Shown: piece by piece, positions 26,694 to 34,904 of the stretch
Numbering within the stretch: the first letter of the stretch is position 1
How the letters are laid out: every line of letters starts with the position of its first letter
NCBI GenBank assembly: GCA_964434955.1
Contig: CAYSXI010000036.1
Coordinates: forward strand, 1-35,127
Direction: 5' to 3'
Source of the DNA: JANQLU01 sp964434955
GTDB taxonomy: Bacteria; Planctomycetota; Planctomycetia; Pirellulales; Pirellulaceae
Length of the DNA stretch: 35,127 nucleotides
Program-made: the position numbers and the translations under genes
The notes under the pieces: model-generated
What the model saw: the letters and a program-made list of their open reading frames with translations, nothing else
The model's database searches: none
What the model was told of the DNA's origin: nothing

Positions 26694-27239
26694 ATGACAC
26701 GCATCGCACCAGTTAATCGAGCAAACGCTGAACCTGGAACGGAAAAACTGCTGCAAGGAATCGAGAAAAAAATGGGAGGCGTCCCGAATATCCTTGCAAC
26801 CATGGCCAACTCAACTGCAACCGCAGGTGCCTACCTGGGCATGAGCCAGGCACTCGCTGGTGGCGAACTCGGCCCGCGAATTCGCGAACAGATTGCCCTG
26901 ACCGTTGGCGAACTGAACGGGTGCGAGTACTGTGTCTCGGCCCATACGATGCTTGGTAAAAACGCGGGCCTGAACGACTACGAATTGGACTTGGCGAGGC
27001 GCGGCCGCGCCGATGACGCGCGAACGGATGCGGCCTTGCGATTTGCTCGGCAGATTGTCGATGTCCGCGGTCACGTTTCTGACGAAGCCTTAGCGGATGT
27101 CCGAAGCGCGGGATTCTCGGAAGGTGAGATCACGGAAATCATCGCGAACGTGGCTCTCAACCTGTTTACAAATTACTTCAACCACGTTGCCGATACGGCC
27201 ATTGATTTTCCGAAAGTCGATTCACTTGCTGCAGCCTGA
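26694..27239 (+). CDS. Carboxymuconolactone decarboxylase/AhpD-family peroxidase-like protein
   Basis: GGAGAAG lies five bases before the ATG. The 181-residue product has the CMD/AhpD core with CEYCVSAH (Cys77, Cys80, His84). This is the redox-active C-x-x-C with its following His that AhpD-type proteins use for alkyl hydroperoxide reduction or thiol exchange. Flanking pieces (REQIALTVGELNGC, FSEGEITEIIANVALNLFTNYFNHVADT) match the uncharacterised peroxidase-related branch. It is cytosolic with no signal peptide. The gene is alone and ends before a bidirectional terminator. Confidence 0.92.
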   Translation: MTRIAPVNRANAEPGTEKLLQGIEKKMGGVPNILATMANSTATAGAYLGMSQALAGGELGPRIREQIALTVGELNGCEYCVSAHTMLGKNAGLNDYELDLARRGRADDARTDAALRFARQIVDVRGHVSDEALADVRSAGFSEGEITEIIANVALNLFTNYFNHVADTAIDFPKVDSLAAA

Positions 27240-27317
27240 TCGCTGAATCGACTCGGGAACTGACTCCTGTTGGTACTGAAACCTTGGGTCGGTACAAATG
27301 GATCGTCAGACTCTCGC

Positions 27318-27357
27318 AAAAAGCCCGGCATGCTCTCCAATTTCATGCCGGGCTTTT
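27318..27357. terminator. Bidirectional rho-independent terminator
   Basis: AAAAGCCCGGCATG (27319-27332) pairs perfectly with CATGCCGGGCTTTT (27344-27357), with T/G-rich tails on the plus strand and an A run before the stem. It sits between the AhpD-like gene (ends 27239, plus) and the propeller-esterase gene (ends 27411, minus), and so serves both. Confidence 0.9.
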
Positions 27358-27410
27358 GTTTTTGTTTTTCGCGATTGCTTGAACGGGCCGAGCCCAATGG
27401 CATTGCGAAT

Positions 27411-29855
27411 CTATTTCGCTTTTTTGACGACCAGTAACCGCAACACATTGTCGATACGATTTCGCCAACTGGACCAGTCGGTCGAATCATTGACTTCGCC
27501 GCCTGTGATCGTCACTTTTTCGCTCTTCTTGGCTTCATCAACAAATGTCTTTGTCATGCCTCGAAGATCCCAGTTCTCGTGCGGATTGAACATGTCGTAT
27601 CGCCCCCACTCTACATGCAGAGTGACAGGATGCTTGAGCCCACGCATGCCCGCCAAGACACCCGACCGCGCCGCATCAAACAGAAGTGGCGAATGAACAC
27701 TGGCAGCCGAGAAAAGATCCGAATTTGCCGACAGAGCCATCAAAGCCGCGGCCGATTCGAAACCGAAACCGACGCAAATCCTGGAATCGCGATCGCTTTT
27801 GGTTCGATAATTCGCATCTACAAATTCGACCAGCTTTTTGACGTTCAGCGCCGTTGGAGCCATCGGATTGACGCCCACAAAAACAACAATTGCCTCGGGG
27901 GCCAGGAAGCGGTCCGTTTTCGATTGGGCTTGATAAATGCTGTCGACAATTTTTGCGACATTGCCCTGGGACAGTGCGGTATTTCCCGTGATGTAACAAA
28001 CCGGGTACTTGCGATCCGTTTTCTTGGCGTAGGAAGGCGGAAGGTAAACGTCGATTTTTGTTTTCGATTTTTCTTGACCAAAACGCTTCTCCTCCAAAGT
28101 ACCAACCATTTTTTCGGGAAGCGGTAGATAGGCTGGCTGCTTCCAGTCGGGCATCGCAAACCAGGACATTTTCAGTGGCGGCGCATTTCGTAGTCGGACA
28201 GCGAATTCCATTTCACCCGCGTACAGCGTGCTGGTGTTTTGACGGTCGTTTCGCGGGTCGGTTTGAATCTCATAATCAACCAGGAAAATGTAATTCGCCC
28301 TTTGGTCTTTCGGTAATTTCGCGTTGAAGTAAAAGAGGTTGGTGCCCTCAACGTTTTTCATCTTCCGTTCCTGGCGTGAGCCAAAAATATCACTCGCGAC
28401 AGCAATATCTTTGCCCTTGCCCGAGTAAACAAAATGCACCACATCGTCTTCGACAATCGGAAACGACTTCTGGGAACCAAGGAAACTCTTAACCATCTCC
28501 TGCTTGGTTGAGGCCGATTTTCCCGCCTCAATCTTTGCGATCTCTGCCGCGAACTTCTTGCCCATTGGCATCGCACTGGTGTTCGATTTCGACGCGACCG
28601 ACGTCTTTGGTACGATATCAACGCGCGCCAATTCATTCAGACTTCGAACGAAAACAGAATTGTTACTGTACGCGGGAATTGACCAAACCAAGTCTTTGAA
28701 AAGCTTCAACGAGGCAACCTCTTCATATTTGTTCGCGGACGCCTTGGCCAAGTGCAGCCCGCCTTTCTTGGTCGAAGCCAAAAAATGCCCATCGATCCCA
28801 ATCAGGAATCCGTCGCCCGGTGTGCGACTTTTCCATTTTGCTCGCCCCGTCTCGGGATCAACACAAGTCAAAATCCGTGTCGAATAAGCGTAGACATTCC
28901 CGTTGATCAAGACAGGAACGTTGTAGGTATTGCGAATCGACCGGGTCTTCCATTCTTCAGAAACCGTGATTTCTGAACCGTTCGACTGAAGTGAGACTGC
29001 TTTTGAAAACGCGTCATCCAAAGTCAGGAGAAACTTGTTGCTACCTATCGGAACGGGCGTGACTGCGGAACCGTTACCTCCGCCATGCTCGAATTCGAAA
29101 GCCAACTCGCCATTCTTGGGGTCCACGCCAACCAATTTTTTTCCGCCAAACGCGAGAACGATCTCACGGCCTTTGATTTTTGTAACGAACGGCGTTTGCG
29201 AATTGATCACGTCATTGCCGACACTCCATTCGGTCTTTCCCGTTTTCAGATTGAACGCCACGACCGATTTGTCCTTGGCACCAACCTGAACAATCAAGTT
29301 TCCACCCGCCAGGACGGGAGACGTGGTGAACCCGTACATCGGTTGCGGTGCCATCATCTCACTTTTCAATTCGCGTTCCCAAACGGATTCCCCCGTATTG
29401 AGCTCAAGGCAAAATAAGCGCCCAGTCGCTGAAAGCCCGTAGACCCGTTCTCCATGAACCAGAGGGGTCGCCAATGGCCCATCAAATGAACCATTTTTCC
29501 CAACGAAATAAGGCCCCATCGAGTAGGTCCAAATCTTCTTGCCATTGGAAATATCAAAAGCAGAAATCAAATCCTGCTTGGTTTTCGATTCACCGTTTCC
29601 TGCGTGCATCCCACTGTAAAGTGCCAGAACCTTATCGTCGGCAACCACCACGCTCGAATAACCGCTGCCAATCTGAATCTTCCAACGGACTTTCAAATCG
29701 ACTTTGCTGGTACGTGAAAGGACACTGGATTCGCTGGAGACTCCGGTTCCATTGATTCCGCGGAGCCCAGGCCAGTCTTGGGCATTGAGTGGAACGCTGC
29801 CAAACACCATCCAACAAGCAGCCAATCCGAGAGTCCAGGCAGTCAATTTAGTCAT
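27411..29855 (-). CDS. Secreted PQQ-type beta-propeller fused to an esterase-like domain without catalytic residues
   Basis: The 814-residue product has a signal peptide (1-25, ending LNA). Residues about 27-415 form a PQQ-like beta-propeller (repeated Trp/Gly blades: DWPGLRGINGTG, GKKIWTYSM, TGESVWEREL, TGKTEWSVG, TGRAKWKSRTPG). Next comes a beta-sandwich resembling the N-terminal module of enterochelin-type esterases (about 470-575). Last is an alpha/beta-hydrolase of the esterase D group (about 600-814). The nucleophile elbow reads VGFGFESAAAL where active relatives have AGLSMGGYGAL, so Ser is replaced by Gly. The usual GGHDW near the end reads DSTDW, so His is lost too. Asp in WGRYDMF is kept. 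The esterase part is thus probably a non-enzymatic binding domain. Confidence 0.88.
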   Translation of the reverse strand: MTKLTAWTLGLAACWMVFGSVPLNAQDWPGLRGINGTGVSSESSVLSRTSKVDLKVRWKIQIGSGYSSVVVADDKVLALYSGMHAGNGESKTKQDLISAFDISNGKKIWTYSMGPYFVGKNGSFDGPLATPLVHGERVYGLSATGRLFCLELNTGESVWERELKSEMMAPQPMYGFTTSPVLAGGNLIVQVGAKDKSVVAFNLKTGKTEWSVGNDVINSQTPFVTKIKGREIVLAFGGKKLVGVDPKNGELAFEFEHGGGNGSAVTPVPIGSNKFLLTLDDAFSKAVSLQSNGSEITVSEEWKTRSIRNTYNVPVLINGNVYAYSTRILTCVDPETGRAKWKSRTPGDGFLIGIDGHFLASTKKGGLHLAKASANKYEEVASLKLFKDLVWSIPAYSNNSVFVRSLNELARVDIVPKTSVASKSNTSAMPMGKKFAAEIAKIEAGKSASTKQEMVKSFLGSQKSFPIVEDDVVHFVYSGKGKDIAVASDIFGSRQERKMKNVEGTNLFYFNAKLPKDQRANYIFLVDYEIQTDPRNDRQNTSTLYAGEMEFAVRLRNAPPLKMSWFAMPDWKQPAYLPLPEKMVGTLEEKRFGQEKSKTKIDVYLPPSYAKKTDRKYPVCYITGNTALSQGNVAKIVDSIYQAQSKTDRFLAPEAIVVFVGVNPMAPTALNVKKLVEFVDANYRTKSDRDSRICVGFGFESAAALMALSANSDLFSAASVHSPLLFDAARSGVLAGMRGLKHPVTLHVEWGRYDMFNPHENWDLRGMTKTFVDEAKKSEKVTITGGEVNDSTDWSSWRNRIDNVLRLLVVKKAK

Positions 29856-30079
29856 CGTTCGTCTTTCCCGAGTTCAAGTGAAGATTGGACTCGGCATTCT
29901 ATCAGAATCGACGCGCACGGAAGGGCCTCTGTGCGTTTGCCCACATGCTGGTATTTGGATCGCGGATTGATGCGGAAATTCTGAATCAATCGAGCGTACA
30001 AACTGTGACCTCAATCACAAGTCGAAGTCGCGATCGCATATCTTTGAACTGCCGGCAAGCGACATCATCTTCTCCCCAG

Positions 30080-30586
30080 CTACTTGCTCGAGTTCGCCGG
30101 TTCTTTCGTTTTTTCGCCTTGGGTCAAAAGTGGTTTCCGCTTGACTAACGAAACCACCAACAACCAGTTCAGCAAACAAGTTGTCGCAACCTGAACGATC
30201 GGCAGATCGGGCGTCGTGATCAAGCGATACAAAATTTGAGCCAGAGCCCTGGACAATTCCGACGTTCCAGAAACGATGCCACTCAACTCGGGCAACGAAA
30301 AAATGGTCAGATAGACCGCGCAAATCGCCGCGCCAGCCAACCAGACTAGCCAGGACCGGATCGAGTTCAGCACCCAGAGTCCGCCGACTCCACCCGGTAA
30401 GATTAAAGCGAACCAAAACGCGTGCAATGAAACCAAAGCACTGGTTTCGGGAACTCAGCAGAATTCAAATATCTTGAAGTCGTTCAGCGGTGGCATCGGA
30501 ACGGACGCCAAGAGGAGTGAAGCTCGTATCAGTCCGCCCCAAACCATGAGAAAAGCAAGTGCAATCAACGTCTGCTTGAAACTCAT
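30080..30586 (-). CDS. Small membrane protein with in-frame TGA (possible selenoprotein)
   Basis: Two open stretches (30080-30454 and 30458-30586) share one frame, separated only by a TGA at 30455-30457 (codon 44 of 168). The ATG at 30586 has GGGAAT nearby. The first part carries a transmembrane helix (residues about 7-28), and the TGA follows a Cys (IFEFC-TGA-VPETS). The second part has further helices (about 52-72, 80-97, 137-153) and a basic C-terminus. Right after the TGA a perfect 7-bp hairpin occurs (GAAACCA/TGGTTTC) whose loop starts with G at nucleotide 17 from the TGA, which fits bacterial SECIS rules. A Cys-Sec pair would suit redox chemistry. Alternatives are a TGG-to-TGA mutation or a base-call error. 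The family is not recognised. Confidence 0.55.
30429..30448 (-). promoter_or_regulatory. Candidate bacterial SECIS hairpin in the small membrane gene
   Basis: Starting six bases after the TGA, GAAACCA pairs perfectly with TGGTTTC around the loop GTGCTT. The stem of seven pairs is stable, the loop opens with G, and the spacing to the TGA is at the near end of the accepted range. It could still be chance. Confidence 0.45.
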
Positions 30587-30893
30587 TGTCTATTCCCGAT
30601 GAATGTGAATCGCTTGCGGGACGTACCTTAAGCCAATTTCCTGACGTACAAAATGGCTGAGGTACAAAAAAAAGCGCCGAGCTTGACACTCAGGAGTCAA
30701 GCCCGACGCACGCGAAAGGTTGTGTCGTTTTCTCGTAAGGATTTTTCGCAATCAGCTTTGCATCTTTCGATGCAAAAATTCTTCGCTTCGAAGCATTGCC
30801 AAATGGCAATTACTTGTGAATATCGTGAGCAAGCAGAGATCGGCTGCGCACTATGCCTTCGAATCAGGCAGAGAGGTTGATCAAAACCTCAAT
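30587..30893 (-). promoter_or_regulatory. Structured, terminator-containing leader or intergenic region
   Basis: This 307-base gap has no gene. It holds three inverted repeats in a row: TTTGCATC/GATGCAAA with a TTTC loop (30757-30776), the palindrome GCTTCGAAGC (30785-30794) and ATTGCC/GGCAAT with an AAAT loop (30795-30810). A strong terminator follows toward the small membrane gene. On the minus strand this gives hairpins, terminator, then start codon about 80 bases later, which is the layout of an attenuated leader; a plain 3' UTR of the upstream gene is equally possible. Confidence 0.45.
30666..30709 (-). terminator. Strong rho-independent terminator (minus strand)
   Basis: GCTTGAC (30681-30687) pairs with GTCAAGC (30696-30702), with further mostly paired G/C bases outside (GCGCCGA against CCGACGC). 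On the minus strand the stem is followed by eight T residues. It ends leftward transcripts from the Cys-rich gene at 30894-31298, or acts as an attenuator for the gene at 30586. Confidence 0.85.
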
Positions 30894-31298
30894 TCACGAG
30901 ACCGCAGGAGGTCCCCGAGCAGGAAAAGCTTGGACATGGTCCAAAGGAAGAATACGAGCATTGGTCGGAGAAATCTCGACGACCAAAGTAGAATGCAAGG
31001 TGAGTTCAAAGTTTGAAACTTGCTGAACCCGTTGCTCGAAAAATTTACACAGAAGGCAAGGATGATTTGACTGCGATTCGTCCTGACTATCGTCCTTTAC
31101 CAACATTTCGGCTTTGACAGGGCCGCTACAGTCACAATTCAGGTGCTCGTCCGCGTCAAGCGACAAGCTATGCTGATGGGCCAGGCAATCACAGTCAGCC
31201 TTCCCAACAACTCGATGAACAAGCACGTTTCCTAGCGCCAGAAACGCGAAATTCGCGACTGTCACCAAAACGATCAACTTGTTTCGAAGGAGGTACAT
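30894..31298 (-). CDS. Small Cys-rich anchored protein, possibly DUF2946-like metal-associated
   Basis: The 134-residue product has an N-terminal transmembrane helix or signal anchor (residues about 8-26). It then has Cys/His clusters: DCDCLAHQH, HLNCDC and CLLCKF, and ends in ARGPPAVS. The CxxC motif plus a C-terminal Arg-x-Pro-Pro tail recalls DUF2946-type proteins that accompany heavy-metal transport and copper handling genes, but the match is from memory and weak. The cysteine-rich part would lie outside the cytoplasm. The gene is followed by the structured region and terminator described separately. Confidence 0.65.
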   Translation of the reverse strand: MYLLRNKLIVLVTVANFAFLALGNVLVHRVVGKADCDCLAHQHSLSLDADEHLNCDCSGPVKAEMLVKDDSQDESQSNHPCLLCKFFEQRVQQVSNFELTLHSTLVVEISPTNARILPLDHVQAFPARGPPAVS

Positions 31299-31729
31299 TT
31301 AATGGCCGAAGGGAAAATCAGGTGGACTGATTACTGACGTCATTATTGTCTAATCAACTAAGATGTCAAACAAACCTGTTACGAACAATACGTTTTCCGA
31401 ACTTCAATTGATCGATTTGCCGAGGGTTTTTGCGACAATTCGGGGAAATCCAAGAATAATTTCCAGGTTCAGTGGAATCTCTAGCTGATTTCGCCCAGTT
31501 TTCCGCGTTGTTCAAGTCGTATGAATAACGTTGAATGGCCCAACCCACCGAATTCGTAATCGACGTGGCGAATCGGGTTGGAATTTCAAACGGTCCGGAA
31601 TGTTAAAAAAGGCAATTCGAACGGACTGGAATTCGAACGGCCGATTTGAGGTAAGTCGTTTCGAGCGTAAAGGGTACAACTAAGAATTCGCCACGAATCG
31701 AATCTTTTTTCGCGAGACTGCCCTGAATC
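31299..31729. other. 431-base gap between divergent genes
   Basis: No gene is supported. Near the YihY gene, three imperfect copies of a 15-base unit (consensus GGAATTCGAACGG) occur at about 31580, 31612 and 31628. They could be regulator sites or chance repeats. The rest is A/T-rich, as expected for promoters of the two divergent genes. Confidence 0.35.
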
Positions 31730-32692
31730 ATGACCCGAATCGGAATTCGTTTTTGGCGAACGATCGAACACTGGAATCGTGTCGATGGCAGCTTGCTTGC
31801 AGCAGCAGTTTCTTTTTATGCCTCGCTTTCAACTTTTCCTCTGATCATGGTTCTCCTGTCCGTGTTCGGATTCTGTCTTCGCTTTACGGGATTCGGTCGA
31901 AACTTTGAAACCCAAGTGCTGCAGTTCGTATCCGACCAATCTTCAGACGAATTGGCCGCCCACATTGGAGCCTTGTTGAATCAGGTTGAAACCAATGCAT
32001 TCTTCAGCGGGCCACTTGGGCTTCTTTTCCTGTTGATGCTTTCGATGGCAATGTTTGTCAATTTCGAAAGGGCCTTTGCAAAAATCTGGGACACCCAAGA
32101 AGAACCTCACGGCATCCTTCGGAATATTGGCCGCATCGTGCTCCATCGGCTTCGCGCTTTCGTCATGCTGATGGTGGTTGCCGTTTTGATTTTGTGTAAC
32201 TTCTTTTCCCACATGGCGATCCACTACATCGCAACCTACATGCGAGATTTTGGATTCAGCAAGAACTGGTGGTGGATTGCCCATGTTGGTTCCGCCATCG
32301 CCGTAAACACAGTTTTGTTCACGATCATCAATCGGACGTTGCCAACGGTCCCCGTAACCTGGAAGCGAGCGTTGCAAGGCGGATTGTTTACCGCCATCAC
32401 CTGGGAACTGGGCCGATTTCTGCTGGCCCTTTTGGTGATTTCGGACAAGTACGATGCGTTCGGAGTGGTCGGCGTTTTCATGGGACTCTTGCTTTGGACG
32501 TTCTATGCGAGTTCCGTCATTCTGATGGGAGCTGCGTTTGTCCGCGTCGCCGAAATCCCGCCAGAGAAAAGAAAACCACCTCAAGTCGCCGATGCCCATC
32601 GCGACAATCCAAAGGAGCCAACATCCGAAGAATCGCCAGCGCCCAAGCCTCCGCTAACTAGCCGGGCGGATTCGAATTCCGAAAATTCTTAA
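31730..32692 (+). CDS. YihY/BrkB-family integral membrane protein
   Basis: The 320-residue product has the family layout of about six transmembrane helices. The first region reads DGSLLAAAVSFYASLSTFPLIMVLLSVFGF, followed by GPLGLLFLLMLSMAMFVNFERAFAKIWD, RAFVMLMVVAVLILCNFF, GSAIAVNTVLFTIINRTLP, and a final pair with AITWELGRFLLALLVIS and FMGLLLWTFYASSVILMGAAFVR. A hydrophilic, Pro/Glu-rich C-terminal tail of about 50 residues follows. The cellular role of YihY proteins is not established. The gene overlaps the convergent neighbour by 35 bases at the 3' end. Confidence 0.92.
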   Translation: MTRIGIRFWRTIEHWNRVDGSLLAAAVSFYASLSTFPLIMVLLSVFGFCLRFTGFGRNFETQVLQFVSDQSSDELAAHIGALLNQVETNAFFSGPLGLLFLLMLSMAMFVNFERAFAKIWDTQEEPHGILRNIGRIVLHRLRAFVMLMVVAVLILCNFFSHMAIHYIATYMRDFGFSKNWWWIAHVGSAIAVNTVLFTIINRTLPTVPVTWKRALQGGLFTAITWELGRFLLALLVISDKYDAFGVVGVFMGLLLWTFYASSVILMGAAFVRVAEIPPEKRKPPQVADAHRDNPKEPTSEESPAPKPPLTSRADSNSENS

Positions 32693-33632
32693 TCACAAGG
32701 TTTGCGGCAACCGCATCTTCAACCGCGTTGCCCACCGATTTAAAAAGCGTGATGTCCGAATCGCTTTGTCTGCCCCTAATTTCCCCCGCTATCAATTGCC
32801 CGACCTCACCGCAGATGTCCTGAGTTTGCATCAAGCCCGCTTCCGTGGGCTGAATCAGATCCCCGGCTTCATGGATTGCCGTGTCAAGATGATCCACAAA
32901 GACCCGCGATCTCGCTACCAACTCCCCTGGCACTTCGGCCGCATGCGGCTGGTGAGAACCAATCACGTTGAAGTGGGTACCCGGTCGGACGTCAGCTGCG
33001 TCAAAGAGGGGCGTCGAGGCGTTGGTACAAGTACAAACAACGTCGCTCATTTGAAGTAAACTTGCGACGTTCTTTGAAACTTGAAATTCGATTTCCGAAT
33101 GGTCCGGTGCGACCTCTTCAATGAACTGCTCCACGTTCCTTGTTTTTCGGGAATAGACAACGCATTTTTCAATCGATCGAACGATGGAAATCGCTTTCAA
33201 ATGAGTTCGGGCCTGCACTCCCGATCCGATCAACCCAAGCGTCGAAGATTGCTCGCGGGCAAGTTCGTCGGTCGCCGCTGCCGAAGCAGCTGCGGTTCGA
33301 ACAGCCGTAAGTTGTGTTCCATCAAGCAGCGCAGTGGGTGCACCGGTTTTTGGATCAAAAACAAGAACGGAAGCCAGGACTCGGGGCAATCCTTTTGCTG
33401 GATTCTCGTCATAGACAGTCGCCACTTTGACTGCCAGAGTTTCTTCATTTGCGAATTCCGCATGAGCCGGCATGATCAATGTCGTGCCATGATGCTTGGG
33501 AATATCCAAGTGTGACCGTCGTGGAAAATTGGCGGCGCCCGAGGAAATTGAAAGAAACGCGTCGCGCATCGCGTCAATCGCTTCTCGCATCGGCAAGTGC
33601 TCAAGTACCTGGTTCGCGTCCAGCACAATCAT
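32658..33632 (-). CDS. Ornithine cyclodeaminase/mu-crystallin family, probable delta1-pyrroline-2-carboxylate reductase
   Basis: The 324-residue product has the family N-terminus (MIVLDANQVLEHLPMREAIDAMRDAF), the substrate-side KVATVYDENPAKGLP and LLDGTQLTAVRTAAASAAATDELA, and a Rossmann domain with LGLIGSGVQARTHLKAI, then SDVVCTCTNASTPLF and HFNVIGSHQPHAAEVP. The family includes ornithine cyclodeaminase and NAD(P)H-dependent ketimine reductases. It is divergent, with a 97-base gap, from a MR/MLE enzyme resembling cis-3-hydroxy-L-proline dehydratase, whose product is delta1-pyrroline-2-carboxylate. The reductase reading is therefore preferred: it would make L-proline. This assignment rests on context. 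The stop lies 35 bases inside the end of the YihY gene. Confidence 0.85.
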   Translation of the reverse strand: MIVLDANQVLEHLPMREAIDAMRDAFLSISSGAANFPRRSHLDIPKHHGTTLIMPAHAEFANEETLAVKVATVYDENPAKGLPRVLASVLVFDPKTGAPTALLDGTQLTAVRTAAASAAATDELAREQSSTLGLIGSGVQARTHLKAISIVRSIEKCVVYSRKTRNVEQFIEEVAPDHSEIEFQVSKNVASLLQMSDVVCTCTNASTPLFDAADVRPGTHFNVIGSHQPHAAEVPGELVARSRVFVDHLDTAIHEAGDLIQPTEAGLMQTQDICGEVGQLIAGEIRGRQSDSDITLFKSVGNAVEDAVAANLVIKNFRNSNPPG

Positions 33633-33729
33633 GTTCGCCCCGACAATTTCTACGGTTATGGGACCCGCAATTTAAACACCAAATCAAATCGCGTAAATTG
33701 ATACCTTTCAAAAACAGATTGAGTCTTTC

Positions 33730-34833
33730 ATGAAAATCAAATCCATCAAGGCATATCAGGTTGACCTTCCACTTCACGAAGGCAGTTACAAATGGTCCGG
33801 CGGAAAATCTGTTGACGTCTTCGACAGCACGATTGTTGCCATCGAAACCGACGAAGGAACCACGGGATACGGAGAGGTCTGTCCCTTGGGACCTTTCTAC
33901 CTGGCGGCCTACGGCGGCGGTGTTCGCGCGGGCATTCGGGAATTGGGCCCGCACCTGATCGGTATGGACCCGACCAAGATTGGTCCGATCAATGACATGA
34001 TGGACCGGGCAATGAAGGGTCACCCCTACGTCAAGTCAGCCATCGATATCGCTTGCTGGGATTTGCTCGGAAAAGTGAGTGGCCAATCGACTTGCGAGTT
34101 GCTCGGGGGACGATTCGGTGATGACTTTGTTTTGTACCGCGCAATCTCACAACAATCGGCTGACGCAATGGCCGCGAACGTCGCCGGCTATCGGGATCAG
34201 GGCTACCGACGCTTCCAACTCAAGGTTGGGGGCGATCCGCTTGAAGACATTGAAAGGATCAAAGCCGTGGCTGCCGTGCTGGAGCCAGGTGACCGATTGG
34301 TAGCCGATGCAAATACCGGTTGGTTGATGCATGACGCTGCCCGCGTCGTCCGCGCCGTGCAGGATGTCGACGTCTATATTGAACAACCCTGCCTGAGTTA
34401 CAACGAATGCCTTTCGATTCGCCGAAGAACCAACCATGCCTTCGTTATGGACGAGTGCATCGACGGAACCGATTCGCTCGTTCGCTGCCTGGCGGATGGC
34501 GGTGCCGATGTGGTCAACATCAAAATCAGCAAGTTCGGCGGACTCACCAAAGCGAAACTTGCTCGAGATCTTTGCGTGTCCCAGGGCGTTGCAATGACAC
34601 TGGAAGACAGTTGGGGCGGTGACATTACAACGGCGGCGATCGCCTGCCTTGCGCATAGCACACCAACGGATTTGCTATTCACCTCAACCGACTTCAATAG
34701 TTACGTCACCGTCAGTACGGCGACCGGCGCACCGCAACGTGCGAACGGTCGTATGTCGGCATCCGATCAACCGGGGCTCGGAATTGAGCCCAGGATGGAA
34801 GTGCTTGGCGAACCGGTTGTCGAAGTCAGTTAA
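33730..34833 (+). CDS. MR/MLE-family dehydratase, probable cis-3-hydroxy-L-proline dehydratase
   Basis: The 367-residue product belongs to the mandelate racemase/muconate lactonizing branch of the enolase superfamily. Catalytic features are Lys165 in RRFQLKVGGDP, metal ligands Asp193 (VADANTGW), Glu218 (YIEQPC) and Asp241 (VMDECIDG), and Lys265 in NIKISKFGG; Asp293 (TLEDSWGG) closes the site. The N-terminal HEGSYKWSGGKSVD loop and the QLKVGG spacing resemble the cis-3-hydroxy-L-proline dehydratase / hydroxyproline-betaine epimerase group. Dehydration would give delta1-pyrroline-2-carboxylate, substrate of the divergent ornithine-cyclodeaminase-family enzyme. A racemase/epimerase role on proline derivatives is the main alternative. 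The protein is cytosolic. Confidence 0.85.
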   Translation: MKIKSIKAYQVDLPLHEGSYKWSGGKSVDVFDSTIVAIETDEGTTGYGEVCPLGPFYLAAYGGGVRAGIRELGPHLIGMDPTKIGPINDMMDRAMKGHPYVKSAIDIACWDLLGKVSGQSTCELLGGRFGDDFVLYRAISQQSADAMAANVAGYRDQGYRRFQLKVGGDPLEDIERIKAVAAVLEPGDRLVADANTGWLMHDAARVVRAVQDVDVYIEQPCLSYNECLSIRRRTNHAFVMDECIDGTDSLVRCLADGGADVVNIKISKFGGLTKAKLARDLCVSQGVAMTLEDSWGGDITTAAIACLAHSTPTDLLFTSTDFNSYVTVSTATGAPQRANGRMSASDQPGLGIEPRMEVLGEPVVEVS

Positions 34834-34904
34834 CACGTGGAATGGTTTCGGGGCGTTGGAACTCAAAAAAATCGGGCTCCAACGCACATTTCCGAACGAG
34901 TCAA

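Noticed and set aside
27579..28127. 182-residue ORF antisense to the propeller-esterase gene
   Set aside because: Composition is typical of a shadow frame; no ribosome site and no motif.
30465..30689. 74-residue minus-strand ORF over the start of the small membrane gene
   Set aside because: It is in another frame, spans the terminator and has no recognisable features; the frame starting at 30586 explains the hydrophobic segments.
31580..31642. Three GGAATTCGAACGG-like repeats
   Set aside because: They are imperfect and irregularly spaced, so they are mentioned in the gap entry but not claimed as an operator array.
31943..32599. 218-residue ORF antisense to the YihY gene
   Set aside because: It is Gln/His/Asp-rich with no family pattern, a mirror of membrane-protein codons on the other strand.
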